A stretch of 64,000 nt of DNA, from NCBI RefSeq assembly GCF_001949145.1, contig NW_019091355.1, forward strand, positions 992,083 to 1,056,082, in the 5' to 3' direction. Under the pieces are notes generated by a model that made no database searches, was not told the DNA's origin, and saw nothing but the letters and a program-made list of their open reading frames with translations. Below are positions 10,093 through 21,496 of this stretch, piece by piece; position 1 is the first letter of the stretch, and every line of letters starts with the position of its first letter. Source of the stretch: Acanthaster planci (lineage: Eukaryota; Echinodermata; Asteroidea; Valvatida; Acanthasteridae). The translations under genes and the position numbers were made by a program.

Positions 10093-10372
10093 TTAGTCGT
10101 TGGAACCTCTGCATCGGATCACGGCTTGCAACACAGGCCCAAAGTGTGGATGCTTGGTAGCACAGGTGACTGGATCTACCCCGCCGCTGGCAAATAGGAA
10201 AAATACACCGTAAAGATGGTAACGAACAATGTTCGTCGCCATCATGATAGCGAGAGGCTTGAAGTAAACTTGCAACGAAGGCCAAGACAACAACGAAGAG
10301 GTTCTTGGTGACGGCAAGTTCGTCCTTCTTGATGAGGCTGGGTTGGGAGGAGCTGACAGATAGTTGGGGACG
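10093..10372 (-). pseudogene. broken class A GPCR, copy 4 (3' fragment)
   Basis: Only the 3' end of a receptor remains, from the end of intracellular loop 3 through helix 7 to the stop. One frame reads LIKKDELAVTKNLFVVVLAF (start of helix 6). After a small insertion near 10265-10285, homology continues in another frame with LAIMMATN, ASGGVDPVTCATKHPHFGP and CRGSND. The helix 7 NPxIY motif has become DPVTC. The fragment aligns closely with copy 3 and breaks off near 10372, where a dispersed repeat begins. With the 5' two thirds missing, a frameshift and a lost NPxxY, this is a pseudogene. Confidence 0.85.
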
Positions 10373-10383
10373 TAGCAGGTGTT

Positions 10384-10447
10384 TTCGAGCAAAGGGACCG
10401 CTTAATAGCACTTTCAGTTGTCTGTTTCACGTGCAATTGCTTGCGTT
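10384..10447 (+). repeat. dispersed repeat fragment at the pseudogene break
   Basis: TTTTCGAGCAAAGGGACCGC followed by TTAATAGCACTTTCAGTT matches the first block of the repeats at 5826 and 6483. It abuts the truncated end of receptor copy 4, so it may mark the rearrangement breakpoint. Confidence 0.55.
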
Positions 10448-11139
10448 TGCTAAAAGATGCATTTAGTCTCTTAAATTTCACCTTAAGCGTAGGCCATGAG
10501 ACAAAAATTCTGGCCAAAAGAAACCTCTTGTGAACAGTTTTAAGAGACGTTTCAAAATAACTGCGTATCAGAGCAGACAATGTGACACCTAATGTTGTTC
10601 CAGTGATTTGTCTACAAGAAAAGGCCATACACTTACATTGATAATTAACCCATCTCGTATGTACCCGCGTACTCCAGCCCATCGTGCGGTCCGCCAGTCA
10701 GAGCCGCCGACGGTTATCGGCCCGACCAAATGTGGCAAAGGCGCCCTGGACGACCTATATTGACATGGACCCGTCTAATCCGCTCTGGAGTCGATAAACA
10801 CATCATTGACCATTGGTCTTTGACAGGCGACAGGTAGTAATCGACAGACGTGCCGGCCTTCAGTTGGTTATAGCCACTCAGAGCGGCCCACGTTCACTGA
10901 TCATGATGATGAGTTAGATATTAAACTAGGCCTAATTTTCTCCAGCGGAACAGAGATGTTCCACCTTTATGAAGCAAAGCCCAATTCACAGCTGTTTGTT
11001 GCAATTAGTCTGCAATAAGACGTGTTTATACATTAATTTAGGTCACTCAAGTGCAATGTGAAAACTAATACTTGTATAGAAGTATAACGTAACATGTAAC
11101 TATAATCTACGTACCTTAATTAAACTAATTGACGTTGTT

Positions 11140-11400
11140 CATCTCGTCTATATGTCACAGCTTGTCTACAAGAAACACCAAACTCGCGACCAGATCACAG
11201 GAAGCCATCTGAACACATTACCGGCAAGGTTCATTCCTTGGCAAAGCCTCTCATACTGTCACGGTTGAGTGCGCTCAGTACCATTTAAAGAATGCACACT
11301 ATAAAGGAACAAAGACCATGCTCTCTCCCTTTAGTCTTCTGTTACATAAGATATGCCACAATCACTCCCTCATTCCCGATTGCTAAGGTTAGATGTCACA
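11140..11400. repeat. segmental duplicate, right copy
   Basis: Partner of 9475-9700 in the same orientation. It is separated from copy 5 by about 1.3 kb of sequence with no gene. A weaker match also links 11733-11805 to 6785-6860 (ACAGAAAACTGAAT, TTCAAATGCAATA). Confidence 0.65.
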
Positions 11401-12683
11401 GTAAGACTGTGTCTTTGACTGACACTGAACCTTTCAACTCAACTTGTTAGTTTAAAGGTGCAACCTGAACCACAATCTGAACAAATGATATCTTCAGTAA
11501 CCAATATTGATGAGTTATGGAGCGACACACAGGTATCAAGAGAATGCAATGCACATTTAAATTAAGTAAACATCTCCCACTGAGTCAAATTAAGCTCAGT
11601 ACACATAAACGCTAATGAATATCCACTATCGCATCCCCTATACTGTAAAGTAATTCGATTAATAGCATATTTCTCACCGGCAGGAGGAAAGTGCTTTTAT
11701 GAAGCATCACTTTCGCATCCAACTACCCTTGTATCTTTACACTTCAATAAACATAAAACTGTTAATTTTACAGAAAACTGAATAATAGAATCAGATTCAA
11801 ATGCAATACTGGTACCTGGACACGATTAATGTACAAATAGTGAAGGTTTTGGACAAGTGCCAAGTCTATTTTCTTCTTTTGAGTGTTTCCTTGGCTAGTT
11901 TTTGAATCTTCAGGCTAGTTTTGAACCAACAATTCAGACTCTGGGACATACTATTACATTATTTGCAACTTCAAAGAACTGGAGGTCTCTAAAAAGTCAA
12001 TGTCGACCAGTACAAAATTTCTTCTGCCTTCTCAAGAATTGTTATAATCGCATAAGTATACCTTCACATTGATCCGATACGTTCGGACAGTCTTTTCATT
12101 TCCCAAACAATAAATGTTTTGGAATGAAAGTTATACCGTCATACCGAAGACAGCATTTACAAGCTGAATACTCAAGTTTCACGCTGGGGTTTGACCAGCA
12201 ATGGATGTTTGCAAGAAGTAAGACTAAACAATGAGCACATTCATTTGGAACTTGAGACAAAGGGGACGATTCTCAAACGATTCGGTGTTACGATACCATT
12301 CCTCATTTAATATTTTACGACTGTGACTCAAACGAAATATCTAACAAAAACATTTGGGTGGATCGTTTGCTTTACATGAGCGCACCCTCCCTTACGCGTA
12401 TGGCACAAGCAACCATTAAATGTATTTTCACTTTCCAAAGATTTCATTGAACGGCATAAGCAAAACTGCAGTTAAAACAACTTTAACAGAGTGAAAGATG
12501 GCGATACATTTATGCTGCTAGTTTCGGAATCGACTTAAAACTTATTCATAGAAAGCCCTCAGAAAGTTCAAAGGTATACTCTTTTTTGAAAGATTTTTCA
12601 CCGATATATTGTTATTAAGGGTAGGCGTAGGTTTGAAGGGTCGAGTTTCCTTGGATAGAGGGAACCTCATGAGGAGTAGATGT
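11401..12683. other. intergenic, no gene seen
   Basis: AT-rich sequence with no long open frame and no recognisable exon. The last few hundred bases probably include the 3' UTR of the minus-strand receptor ending at 12684. Confidence 0.5.
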
Positions 12684-13817
12684 TTATTCTGATGAACACC
12701 GACAGCGTATCATGGCTCTCAACACTGGGCCGAGGTGTGGATGTTTGGCAGCATAGATGAGAGGGTTAATACAGCCGTTGAGGAACAAGGCCAAACCGCC
12801 GTACAGCTGGTAGCGGTTGTTCTTAGTGACCACCATGATGGCGAGGGGCATGAAGCAAACGATGAAAGCAAACACCACCACGAAGAGGTTCTTGGTGATA
12901 GCCAGCTGGTCATGCTTGGTGCGTCTCAGCGTGTGGCGACTCTCGACGCGTCGGAGCGACCCCTGCAGGGTGCGCGTCCCTTTCGGGATGCCGCCATCAA
13001 CATCACGCATGGAGGCAGACGACTGCGCTGATGGCACGACCGTGGAGGACTGCATGTGCCCGCTCGCGTTTTGCCTGCGCTTCTTGAAGTGTTTCTTGAT
13101 ATGTCGCCAGATCAGGATGTAGGAAACAATGATCACGATGCAGGGAAATGGAAAGAAGACTCCAAACTGAATCTTGTCGTAGATTGCAGCTTTGGTGTGA
13201 GTGTCGATGTCGGTGCAGGTTCGGCTTTCTGGATCGAAGCCGATGTCGCCAACTCCGTAGAGCGGGGGCACCACTACGGCGCTAAACGGCACAAGCCAAG
13301 CAATCAAGACCATCAGGGCAATCTTCTTGGGGGTGTACAGCCATTGGTAGGTCTCCTTGGGCCTGGTGATCAATAAGCACCGATTCAAAGCGATATTTGC
13401 CAGGCTGTTCAGGCTGCAAGACACTGTGATAAAAACGAGAGCAGCCGTAACTATGCAGGGAACTGCAGTCTGCAACGGGTAGCCAGGCGTCGTACTAACC
13501 ATAGCCGGCACGCTCCATACAAAAGCCAGGCACGACAGGCAGTCAGACACGCTCAAGTTGACCACGAACACGTTGGTGGCGGTTTGGAGTTTCTTGGTAC
13601 GGGCTACGGCAACCAACACCAGGCTGTTACCGCCGAGTGTCACGACAATCAAGATGGAGAACCCAACAGCGCAGAGAACCAACTCGGGGTAAGAGTAGAG
13701 CGACCCTGTAGATAGGGGAAGTGATGAGTTCAAGAGGCGCAAGACTGTTCCGTTAACAGATGAGTTAAAAAAATCGGCCAAAGTAGGAACCGTTGCATTT
13801 GTCCTGTTATCCATCAT
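12684..13817 (-). CDS. intronless class A GPCR, copy 5
   Basis: Predicted 377-aa receptor. Two adjacent ATG codons (13817 and 13814) begin MMDNRTNATVP. The N-terminus carries several Asn-X-Ser/Thr sequons. Landmarks: N64 (GGNSLVLVAVAR), NLSVSD, NRC (145-147), CFMP in helix 6 and NPLIY in helix 7 with AAKHPHLGPVLR after it. Intracellular loop 3 is long, with basic HFKKRRQ at its start. It is closest in motif use to copy 1 (both NRC). On the minus strand GAAATTTATAAGAAG at 13953-13967 could be its TATA element. It lies head to head with copy 6. The ligand is unknown. Confidence 0.88.
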   Translation of the reverse strand: MMDNRTNATVPTLADFFNSSVNGTVLRLLNSSLPLSTGSLYSYPELVLCAVGFSILIVVTLGGNSLVLVAVARTKKLQTATNVFVVNLSVSDCLSCLAFVWSVPAMVSTTPGYPLQTAVPCIVTAALVFITVSCSLNSLANIALNRCLLITRPKETYQWLYTPKKIALMVLIAWLVPFSAVVVPPLYGVGDIGFDPESRTCTDIDTHTKAAIYDKIQFGVFFPFPCIVIIVSYILIWRHIKKHFKKRRQNASGHMQSSTVVPSAQSSASMRDVDGGIPKGTRTLQGSLRRVESRHTLRRTKHDQLAITKNLFVVVFAFIVCFMPLAIMVVTKNNRYQLYGGLALFLNGCINPLIYAAKHPHLGPVLRAMIRCRCSSE

Positions 13818-14653
13818 GAAGCTGAAGTGTGCGTAAGGTCAATCTGCCTACTTGTCTGGTAACTTTGCTCCATCTGTTGGTTACGGTTTCTTTGTTATCA
13901 CATTCAAGGAAATAAGAAATACAATGTTCTACACGGCCGTTTCACTTTCAACTTCTTATAAATTTCCCACAGCTTCTATGGTTCAAACAGAAAGGCTCCG
14001 AGGTATTAATTACGTTTCAGGGTTTCGAAAGACTAAAGGAGATAAATCTTGCCAAGACAAAAGCATTTCATATTAAAGGTGTGGACATGGGCTGAACTTT
14101 GGTTCAAATTGTTTGGAGATAAAAGCGAGAGTTATAAATCAAATTGATTTTCGTATCATTCCTTTGAAGGATCCAGGGCTGTTTGAACAATGGGGGTAAC
14201 CAAGCAGTATAAATTACAGCGTTCCTTGATTCACACACCAGTTCAATGAGACAAAAGTGACTTAAAGACCAAGCAGCTATGAAATCAATTTTTGAGAGCT
14301 GTATTTCTAATACTTGTGTCAGCCAAAGACTTGTTCACCTACTCGGAGGTTATCTTTTCTGTCAGTTTATCCATCCTATTCCTGAATCAGTATGTCACTG
14401 AACGGATTTGCCAAAGTACCGCATGATGTTTGGTATTAATTACTAGTTTTTCCTTTCTGAAATCCGCGTCTTCAAAGTGAATGGTCGTCCTTTAATCTCA
14501 CTGTTGTCCTGTGGCTGGAAGCAAATACAAGGGTGAGTAACGCTTTGAAGTTCTGGACTTGGCCTTGGACTTGGCCTTGCTTTGGTCTCGGGGTCTTGTG
14601 GATTAGAGTAGAACACGCAACGCATCAACAACCGGAGAATCAGCAGAAAGACC
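13818..14653. other. divergent intergenic region between receptors 5 and 6
   Basis: About 840 bp separate two oppositely transcribed receptor genes, so it should hold both promoters. TATA-like words are TTTATAAG on the minus strand (13955-13962) and TATAAATTA on the plus strand (14208-14216). The second is some 440 bp from its ATG, so a long leader or another start is needed. A short direct repeat GACTTGGCCTTG occurs near 14548-14580. Confidence 0.35.
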
Positions 14654-15793
14654 ATGAAGCTTCCAATCAACTCTCCTCTTCAGCCAGAGTCAACTCCTTT
14701 GGCAAACCCAAGTGTTCTACCAAACTCTACTCTGTCACCAAACTCAACTTTTCTTCCATCAGCTGAGGCGTTGTATACTAACCCAGAGTTCACCTTCTTT
14801 TCTGTCGGTTTTTCCATCCTGATAGTCTTAGCAATCGCCGGTAACAGCATGGTGTTGGTTGCCGTAGCTCGGACCAAGAAACTCCAGACCGTCACCAATG
14901 TGTTCGTGGTCAATCTCAGCGTGACTGATTGCCTATCCAGTTTTGCTTTTCTCTGGAGCGTGCTGGGAATGGCAAGTACGACACCGGGATATCTGCTGCA
15001 GTCTGACGTCCCGTGTGTAACAGCAGCTGGTGCCGTGTTTACAGCCGTGGGCTGTAGCCTGTACACACTCGCTAGCATCGCCCTGAACCGATACATTCTG
15101 ATCACAAGGTCCAGGGAGACCTTTCAGTGGCTGTACACACCCAAGAAGATCACCCTGATGGTCTCAGGCTCCTGGCTCGTCCCTGTATGTGCCATCGTCA
15201 TGCCCCCAGTTTTTGGAGTCGGCGACCTCGGCTTTGATCCTGAGAGCCGAACCTGCAGCGATGTTGACACTCATCCCATGGCCGATGCCTACGATAAGGT
15301 ACAGTTCTGGGTCTTGTATCCGTTACCGCTCGTGGTTATCGTCGTTTCGTACGTCTTGATCTGGCGATACATGAAACAGCATTTCAGTAAACGCCGCCAA
15401 AAAGGCGTGAGTCAGCAAGTGTCAACGCTAAAAGCCGACTACTCGTCCACTTCAAAGTTAGACATCGATGACAACCGTCACGCTGGAGGTTTTGTGAAAT
15501 CAGTTGCATCTTCTCAAAACACCGGGAGCTCACGTCATCTCAGCCGCATCAAGAAGGACCAGTTAACTATCACCAAGAACCTCTTCGTCGTGGTGTTAAC
15601 ATTCTTGGTTTGCTTCACTCCTATCGCCATTATGGTGGTTACCAAGAGCAACCGCTACATGCTTTACGGCGCTCTGACAATGTTCCTCAGCAGCGGTATC
15701 AACCCGTTCATTTACGCGGCTAAGCATCCTCACTTCAAGCCTGTCTTACGGTCCATGGTCTGGTGCAGATGCTCCACAGAGACGATGGCATAA
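14654..15793 (+). CDS. intronless class A GPCR, copy 6, canonical NRY/NPFIY form
   Basis: Predicted 379-aa receptor on the plus strand, opposite to the rest of the array. The N-terminus (MKLPINSPLQPESTPLANPS) is clearly paralogous to copies 2 and 3, with sequons NST at 24 and 30. Landmarks: N64 (AGNSMVLVAVAR), NLSVTD, an NRY motif at 145-147, CFTP in helix 6 and NPFIY in helix 7 followed by AAKHPHFKPVLR. This is the only member here with the full NRY and NPxIY pair, so it is the best candidate for a normally signalling receptor. Its flipped strand implies an inversion after duplication. Confidence 0.9.
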   Translation: MKLPINSPLQPESTPLANPSVLPNSTLSPNSTFLPSAEALYTNPEFTFFSVGFSILIVLAIAGNSMVLVAVARTKKLQTVTNVFVVNLSVTDCLSSFAFLWSVLGMASTTPGYLLQSDVPCVTAAGAVFTAVGCSLYTLASIALNRYILITRSRETFQWLYTPKKITLMVSGSWLVPVCAIVMPPVFGVGDLGFDPESRTCSDVDTHPMADAYDKVQFWVLYPLPLVVIVVSYVLIWRYMKQHFSKRRQKGVSQQVSTLKADYSSTSKLDIDDNRHAGGFVKSVASSQNTGSSRHLSRIKKDQLTITKNLFVVVLTFLVCFTPIAIMVVTKSNRYMLYGALTMFLSSGINPFIYAAKHPHFKPVLRSMVWCRCSTETMA

Positions 15794-16880
15794 TACGTTT
15801 ACATCGACCTAGTGGTGTGGACTACCATGGGTGACTCAAGTAGACGACGACGGGTAAGGCTATACTGGCAGGCTAATCGAACGCCCCAAAGTCCTCTCAC
15901 GACATGACACAATGTCAGCAAGGCTTGTGGGAACAGTTTTTGCCAACCGACGTGCCAGTGGGTTTGCTGAACAGCAACGCCTCAACTCTTGCTTGACATT
16001 CGAGACAAACGTGCGTTTTAGGGGGGGAAAGCCATTTTGCTAACAACTAAGGTCGACCTTTCTGCTATACACGTAACAAACTGTGAGTTGTTGGTATTCT
16101 GAGTTCTCCTCACGGCGCACAGGGCCTCTTACATTCAAACAGTATCCTGTACGGACACAATTGCATTCTTCCTGAGAGGGGCTGCGAATGTTTTACACCA
16201 AATCCACTGTAACTTTAAAAATGGACAGACAAAAAGTGTTATTCATTGGTTAAGAATTCCCCAACTTTATTCCTGGAAAATATCCACATCTTGCCACAGA
16301 CAAATATTGAAATGAAATGATTCTATATTACAACGAATAATCATAATGTAAACCTGTTGTCATTTATACTTAAATTAAACATGTACATTCCAAAATAACA
16401 GATTTCACAAATACATTAAAACAGGAGTTACACAGACAAATGTACATGTATATTGTATGTACATTTAAGACTCAGAACTGGATAAATAGCGCCAGCACTG
16501 AGTAATTTTGTGCATATTTCTCATTTTGAGAATTCGGTCACATAGTCGTGCATAATGTATACAGTTTAAAATTAGTTCATTTGTACATCATTTATACATG
16601 TTTGATTCGTAAACAAGTAGTTCAGTGATACGTGTGGGTGGGTCGACAGAGCAAGATTTGGTTCCAAGCTAACTCCAGGTATAATTTGCCGTATCTGAAT
16701 TTCTTGGCTGCGGCTTGAAATTACACACGACGCCATGGGAAGTGGCTTCAATGCTAATCCGGAACAGGAAAAGAGGCTGACGCCCAGGCGTGAGCTTAAC
16801 CCTTCCTCGAATATAAACCACTCCCTCCTGATTCCGAATTTACATCTTTAATGTCATGATCTGGTAATCTAAGCCTAAGT
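15794..16880. other. intergenic, no gene seen
   Basis: Sequence downstream of receptor copy 6. The early part is presumably 3' UTR. No open frame of interest and no RNA gene recognised. Confidence 0.5.
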
Positions 16881-16970
16881 CTCTGTCTCGAGGCCAGGGC
16901 ACAGCCCCACCCCTGTCTCGAGGCCAGGGCACAGCCCCACTCCTGTCTTGAGGCCAGGGCACAGCCCTAT
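16881..16970. repeat. three exact-length tandem units of 30 bp
   Basis: Units start at 16881, 16911 and 16941. Each contains CTGTCTCGAGGCCAGGGCAC then AGCCCCAC, with a few substitutions in the third. The stretch is GC-rich within AT-rich surroundings. Thirty bases would keep a reading frame, but I see no gene around it. Confidence 0.9.
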
Positions 16971-17002
16971 CCGGTTTTGACGTAAACCAACGGACTTATA
17001 CC

Positions 17003-17174
17003 CAGCAAGAAATGAGACCGAGAGGTACCCCCCCAACATGTCCAATCCCTATACACATTCCAGACTATTGTTACTTAACACATCCCCCAAGATGTCTGAA
17101 AGGAACTCCCCAGATTCCTGCGAGACAATGACCAACACAAAGCAGGGGGGGGTTCTCTCCGTCTCATACCTTGC
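17003..17174 (-). repeat. dispersed repeat of about 170 bp, copy 1
   Basis: High similarity to 35320-35486 in the same orientation: CAGCAAGAAATGAGACCGAG, ACATGTCCAATC, GATGTCTGAAAGGAA, CCCCAGATTCCTGCGAGACA and ATGACCAACACAAAGCAGGG. Both copies are open on the minus strand in the same frame (CFVLVIVSQESGEFLSDI). It could be a decayed mobile element or a non-autonomous repeat; I do not recognise the family. Confidence 0.85.
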
Positions 17175-20100
17175 TGCGTATGAGCGGACTTGAGGCTTGT
17201 AGTGTTTTTTTGTTCCATTGTGTGCGCCGTAAAGACTAGCAAGAACGAGAATATGAACCAGGTGTTTGACAATGCCATGGATCATGGTAACCATTCATCG
17301 GAGCGAGTGAACAAACCATCCAACCCAAAACAAACAAAACACAAGGTGCAATATTACTGAGGTTGACCCGCCAGTTTCGACAAACGCGTTTGCATTACGC
17401 CACGGGATTTTCATGAGTGTTTTCCGCTTTATACTCGCAGTTACCAGCATGGCGTTTTGTTTCTAAATATGATACAATCGTGCTTTTCAGGGAAATGGGG
17501 AAAAAAATATCATAAATCGAAACGAAAGTTGAAGCCATCCTTTTCCAGAAAACTCGCATAATGATCCTGCCATAAAAACCCACGCCCGAATAGCTGGTGC
17601 TTTACTTTAATACATGTACTCGAAATACCGTAACAATATCCTTTTAATTTAATGGACAACAGCGCATTATTACTATTACATACTAAGGGTATGTTTTAAT
17701 CACGAAAACCTGCACGTCCTTTTTACTCTAAAAATACTGTTCCCACATCCTGCAGTTTAATGTATAATTCAGTCGTTTGGATACAGGGTATCGATTCTGT
17801 TTACGAGCAAAGAACCAGTCACGAACAACTATTTCCGAAAGCGATGTCGTCGATACACTGCACGGGCGCACTGTGTAGTACACGTAGGAAGGAATGTGCA
17901 CGTGTGCTTCCTTTTTGTTCTTATTTTGTTCCTGGGATATTTTATTCGCCCGAAGGATTTACAGCTACTTTGAACACTCTACATTTGAAAAGTGTGTGGG
18001 GATCACGTTTTAGGTACACATTTGTTTTTAAATGACATGTACTCAGGAAAGTGATCATCATGAAAGGTGGCTGGAAAAAAGTAAGTAGATGGTAATCTCA
18101 GCTGGGCAGGTCCTAATGTAGGTATGCTGACCCAGTTACCATTGCAGCGACTTTTATTTCCCTCACGAGACATCGAACTACTTCAACCACCTGCCCATCT
18201 GTTTTGCAAAAGCTTTGGGAAAGTGAAAGTCTGTCAAGTGCTATGAATGACCGATTTTTCCCCGTCACATATGGTGGCAGCATAGACGAAACTTCTTGGA
18301 AATTCATGTAACTAAAGGCTCTTCACAAAACATATTTTACTTCCTTGTTTCCCATCACCGGTAACCTTTTTTTTTACAATGGCTGAAATATTTGGAGCCA
18401 GACGACTGATAACTAGTAATCCATGCAAGTGCCCATGAAGCCGAAAAAGGACTGTCAGCCAAATCGCAAAGTAAAATAATATACACTGGTGTCATAATTA
18501 CGGGCCACGACCGCGGTGATGGAGAAATCACAAAAAATGCACGGTTACTTAGATTAATCAAGACGTATCAGTTATTCATTCTTATCACAACATGCTTCAA
18601 TTCTTTTTACGTCAGCTTGATAAGTCTGCAACATTCAGACAAAGCCAGGAGTTAAAAGTATCTTGTGGCTAGTCAGGCATCATTTCCATGCTAAAACAGG
18701 TCCCTGACCACCAACAGCATGCACAACATGCTTCACGAAATGGTTGCAGGTTAGAAACACTTGTTCACGTAGCCTGTTTCAAGTCTCAAGTTTCAAGAGG
18801 TGTCTTCCTAGCAATTTCAGTTTCACCATTGACAACATTCCGATGGTCTTCTTAAAGGGCTGGTATAAAAGTCGAATTCAGTGGCATAACTTGGGGGAGG
18901 GGGGGCATGTCCCCCCCCCCAGACCTGTATCTCCCTCCTACCTCTCAGAATTTAGAGAAGTTAAAAATCTGGTCATAGTCCATCTTGGTCAGAGTTTTAA
19001 CTGTGATCAAACTCACTGAGATGCCCCCCTTCAGGAGAATGAATGCCCCCAAGAACCCCCCTCCCCCTGCTAAATGTTACCAGTTACACTCCAGATCTAA
19101 TCTGTTTCTACTACTGGTACTATGAACCCCCTTAGCCTAGAAAATGTAACTGTTCTTAACTTTTACAAATTGAACGTGTATTTGCACTGACAGACAAAAA
19201 AATACTGATGCCTGGTGTTACTTGTTACATTCTCGTTTTGTTCATGTACATGTGTAATGAAAATGTACAGTCACCATGACAAAATGAATGATTAAAAGGA
19301 GTGGCGAATGTTTGAACAACATTATTCAAGGGTTGTGCCTCTATTTTGTTGATGATGAGAGAATGACCCCGCCCTCAGATGCATTTAAAGAGGGCGCTAT
19401 ACCACCCATCTTGCACTTCTTAGTGTATTAAAAACCAAAGGCTGACTTCACATGTACCATGAAGTTTTGCACCTTTTTCCCAAAGTGTTAACAAGTTGAG
19501 AGCTATGGAAAGAATAAGACATGTGCATGTGGGACTTACAGGACAAAACACCTGTCATGCTACTGCAAACAGTCAATGCACATGAACAAGTATTTAAAAC
19601 AAGCAACTAGGAGAGATTAAAATGCATTGTTTTTAATGCACTTGGTTAAAAGCATTGGAGATATAGACTGGTTGTGCCCGCTGAGTCACATGACCTAGAG
19701 TGGGTATTAAATATCAGCAAACACGGTGTCCACCAAAAGCAAGGTGTTTTATTCATATCATTTACCAAAAATAAAGCCGACGGTAGGTACAGTACAGGAC
19801 TACTGGTGTGCTGGGTACTATATCGTAATTTGGCTGTATTGTTTGTAAACAAAACACTCGAAGTGCATGTTGCTATGGGGTTGAAACCCACTCTAGATCA
19901 CATGATTTAGTGGATGCAATCAGTCATTAGATTCAATTTATTAACCACTTGCTGCCAGGTGGTTTGAAAAATGCAGTGCATTTAATCGGGACTACTTCAA
20001 CATTTTCAGTTTGCAAAATTCTTCAAAAATTCATCATTTCAATTAATGGACGTTAACACCCACACAAATTACTGTTTGGTGGCCACTCTAGTCTGACAGA

Positions 20101-21496
20101 CAAAATCTATTGACGCCCAAGTATTTCAGCCAGGCCTGCAGCCTTGTAAAAAGAGCCCAGATTGTGCGGTGTTATATAACTTTCTTTTGTTCACGAACCT
20201 GGCACAGTGCACTGCTGACCTCTTTTCAATAGGGGCCAGATTAGCATGCAGTGGTGCTGTGTGGCTCATCACTGCGGTGGTGGAGAGCTTTTGTCCCCAG
20301 TGGTAATCTGCTCCCACTGAATGCCCCAACAGTGGTATAGTGTTTCTAAACAAGGCTGGATTATCTCCACTATTGAGAGTGAAAAAATGTCAGTAATGCC
20401 CAGCAGGCTGGTCTTTTGTTCTGAGTCCGGTCTTTTGTCACAAGGCCCAGTTCCCTTTGTCTGATTTCAGAGACCCCAGCCACGTGTATAAACACAGGCA
20501 GGAAATGGTTAACCCTCTTAAAATTTCAACCATTGTATCTACACAAAAGATAAACTACATTTTAGCATCAGCTTTACTGTATAAAAAGACTTGATTTTCT
20601 ATGTTTAACGTCCAATACAGTGTATGCCTCCAAATCAGTGCAGATCCTTGCGTAGGACAGAGAGGACGCAAATGTCAACAATAAATCAGAAACTTTGGTG
20701 AACTTCCAAGGACAAACCAGATCCTTCCAGAAGAGTTGCAAATGCACTCTTGAGAGACAAGGGATGGGGGATGTCCTTATATGGTTGTGTGCAGGTGTTG
20801 ATAGGCATGTTTTTCAAGAGCTCATATCAACAAAGCATCCTAGAATTCACAACTAGAGGGTACGCTAGACCAAATAATGCTCAGATATGATCAGATTTTT
20901 AGGGTATCATTTATCAAGGCCAGACAACACATCCCATAAAAAATTGTCCCCTGGTTCTATTCATGTATGAATAATATGATGACTTAGAAAATGTCTGACG
21001 TCTCACAGTAATTTCACCCTCTAAAACATTCCTCTAACGGCATCATTGAAAATTGGCTGAAAGGCAGTGTCTTCAGAAAAAAAGAAGATAATTTCCAACT
21101 GCACAGGATTTTGTACAGTGTTTATAAATTTGTAATGCATACACGAGAAGTGAAAAAAATCGGCTGATCCAAAGCAAAGCTGCATATCTGATGCACCTGT
21201 ATCCAAACCCTAGCTCCTTCAGCCAGACATGCTGGTATCCTCTACAAAGAGTGTACTCAACAACTCAACAACCTAATGACAAAGACTCCAAGCAGCATGA
21301 TCTGGGGATTGCTCGTCGGCCAATCAAAAGATAATAGACAGCTTGGCATTCTTTGCAATGCCTGGCAGCTCATCCACAAAGCAATCACAGGGCATAATCT
21401 GACTGTCTTAGAGAGTCTGCTTAATCTACGAGAGGACTTCTACGGGAAAAAACTCAGATTTAAGGGGAAAAAACGGAAAAGGCACTGCCTTGTACC
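17175..21496. other. intergenic and probable 3' UTR of the DNAJ gene
   Basis: No credible exon on either strand apart from the foldback element described separately. A G/C homopolymer patch (GGGGGGGCATGTCCCCCCCC) near 18901-18920 sits within TGGCATAACTTGGG-type sequence; a similar GGCATAACTGGGGG occurs near 41827. This suggests an old dispersed repeat. The right end adjoins the stop codon of the DNAJ gene and probably contains its 3' UTR. Confidence 0.45.
19684..19910. mobile_element. MITE-like foldback element of about 230 bp
   Basis: Imperfect inverted ends: TCACATGACCTAGAGTGGGT at 19686 faces the complement of ACCCACTCTAGATCACATGA near 19887-19906. The similarity continues inward on both sides with a GGTGTTTTATT-type word opposite AACAAAACACTC, so the element folds back over most of its length. 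It has no coding capacity. I cannot identify target-site duplications with confidence. Confidence 0.55.
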
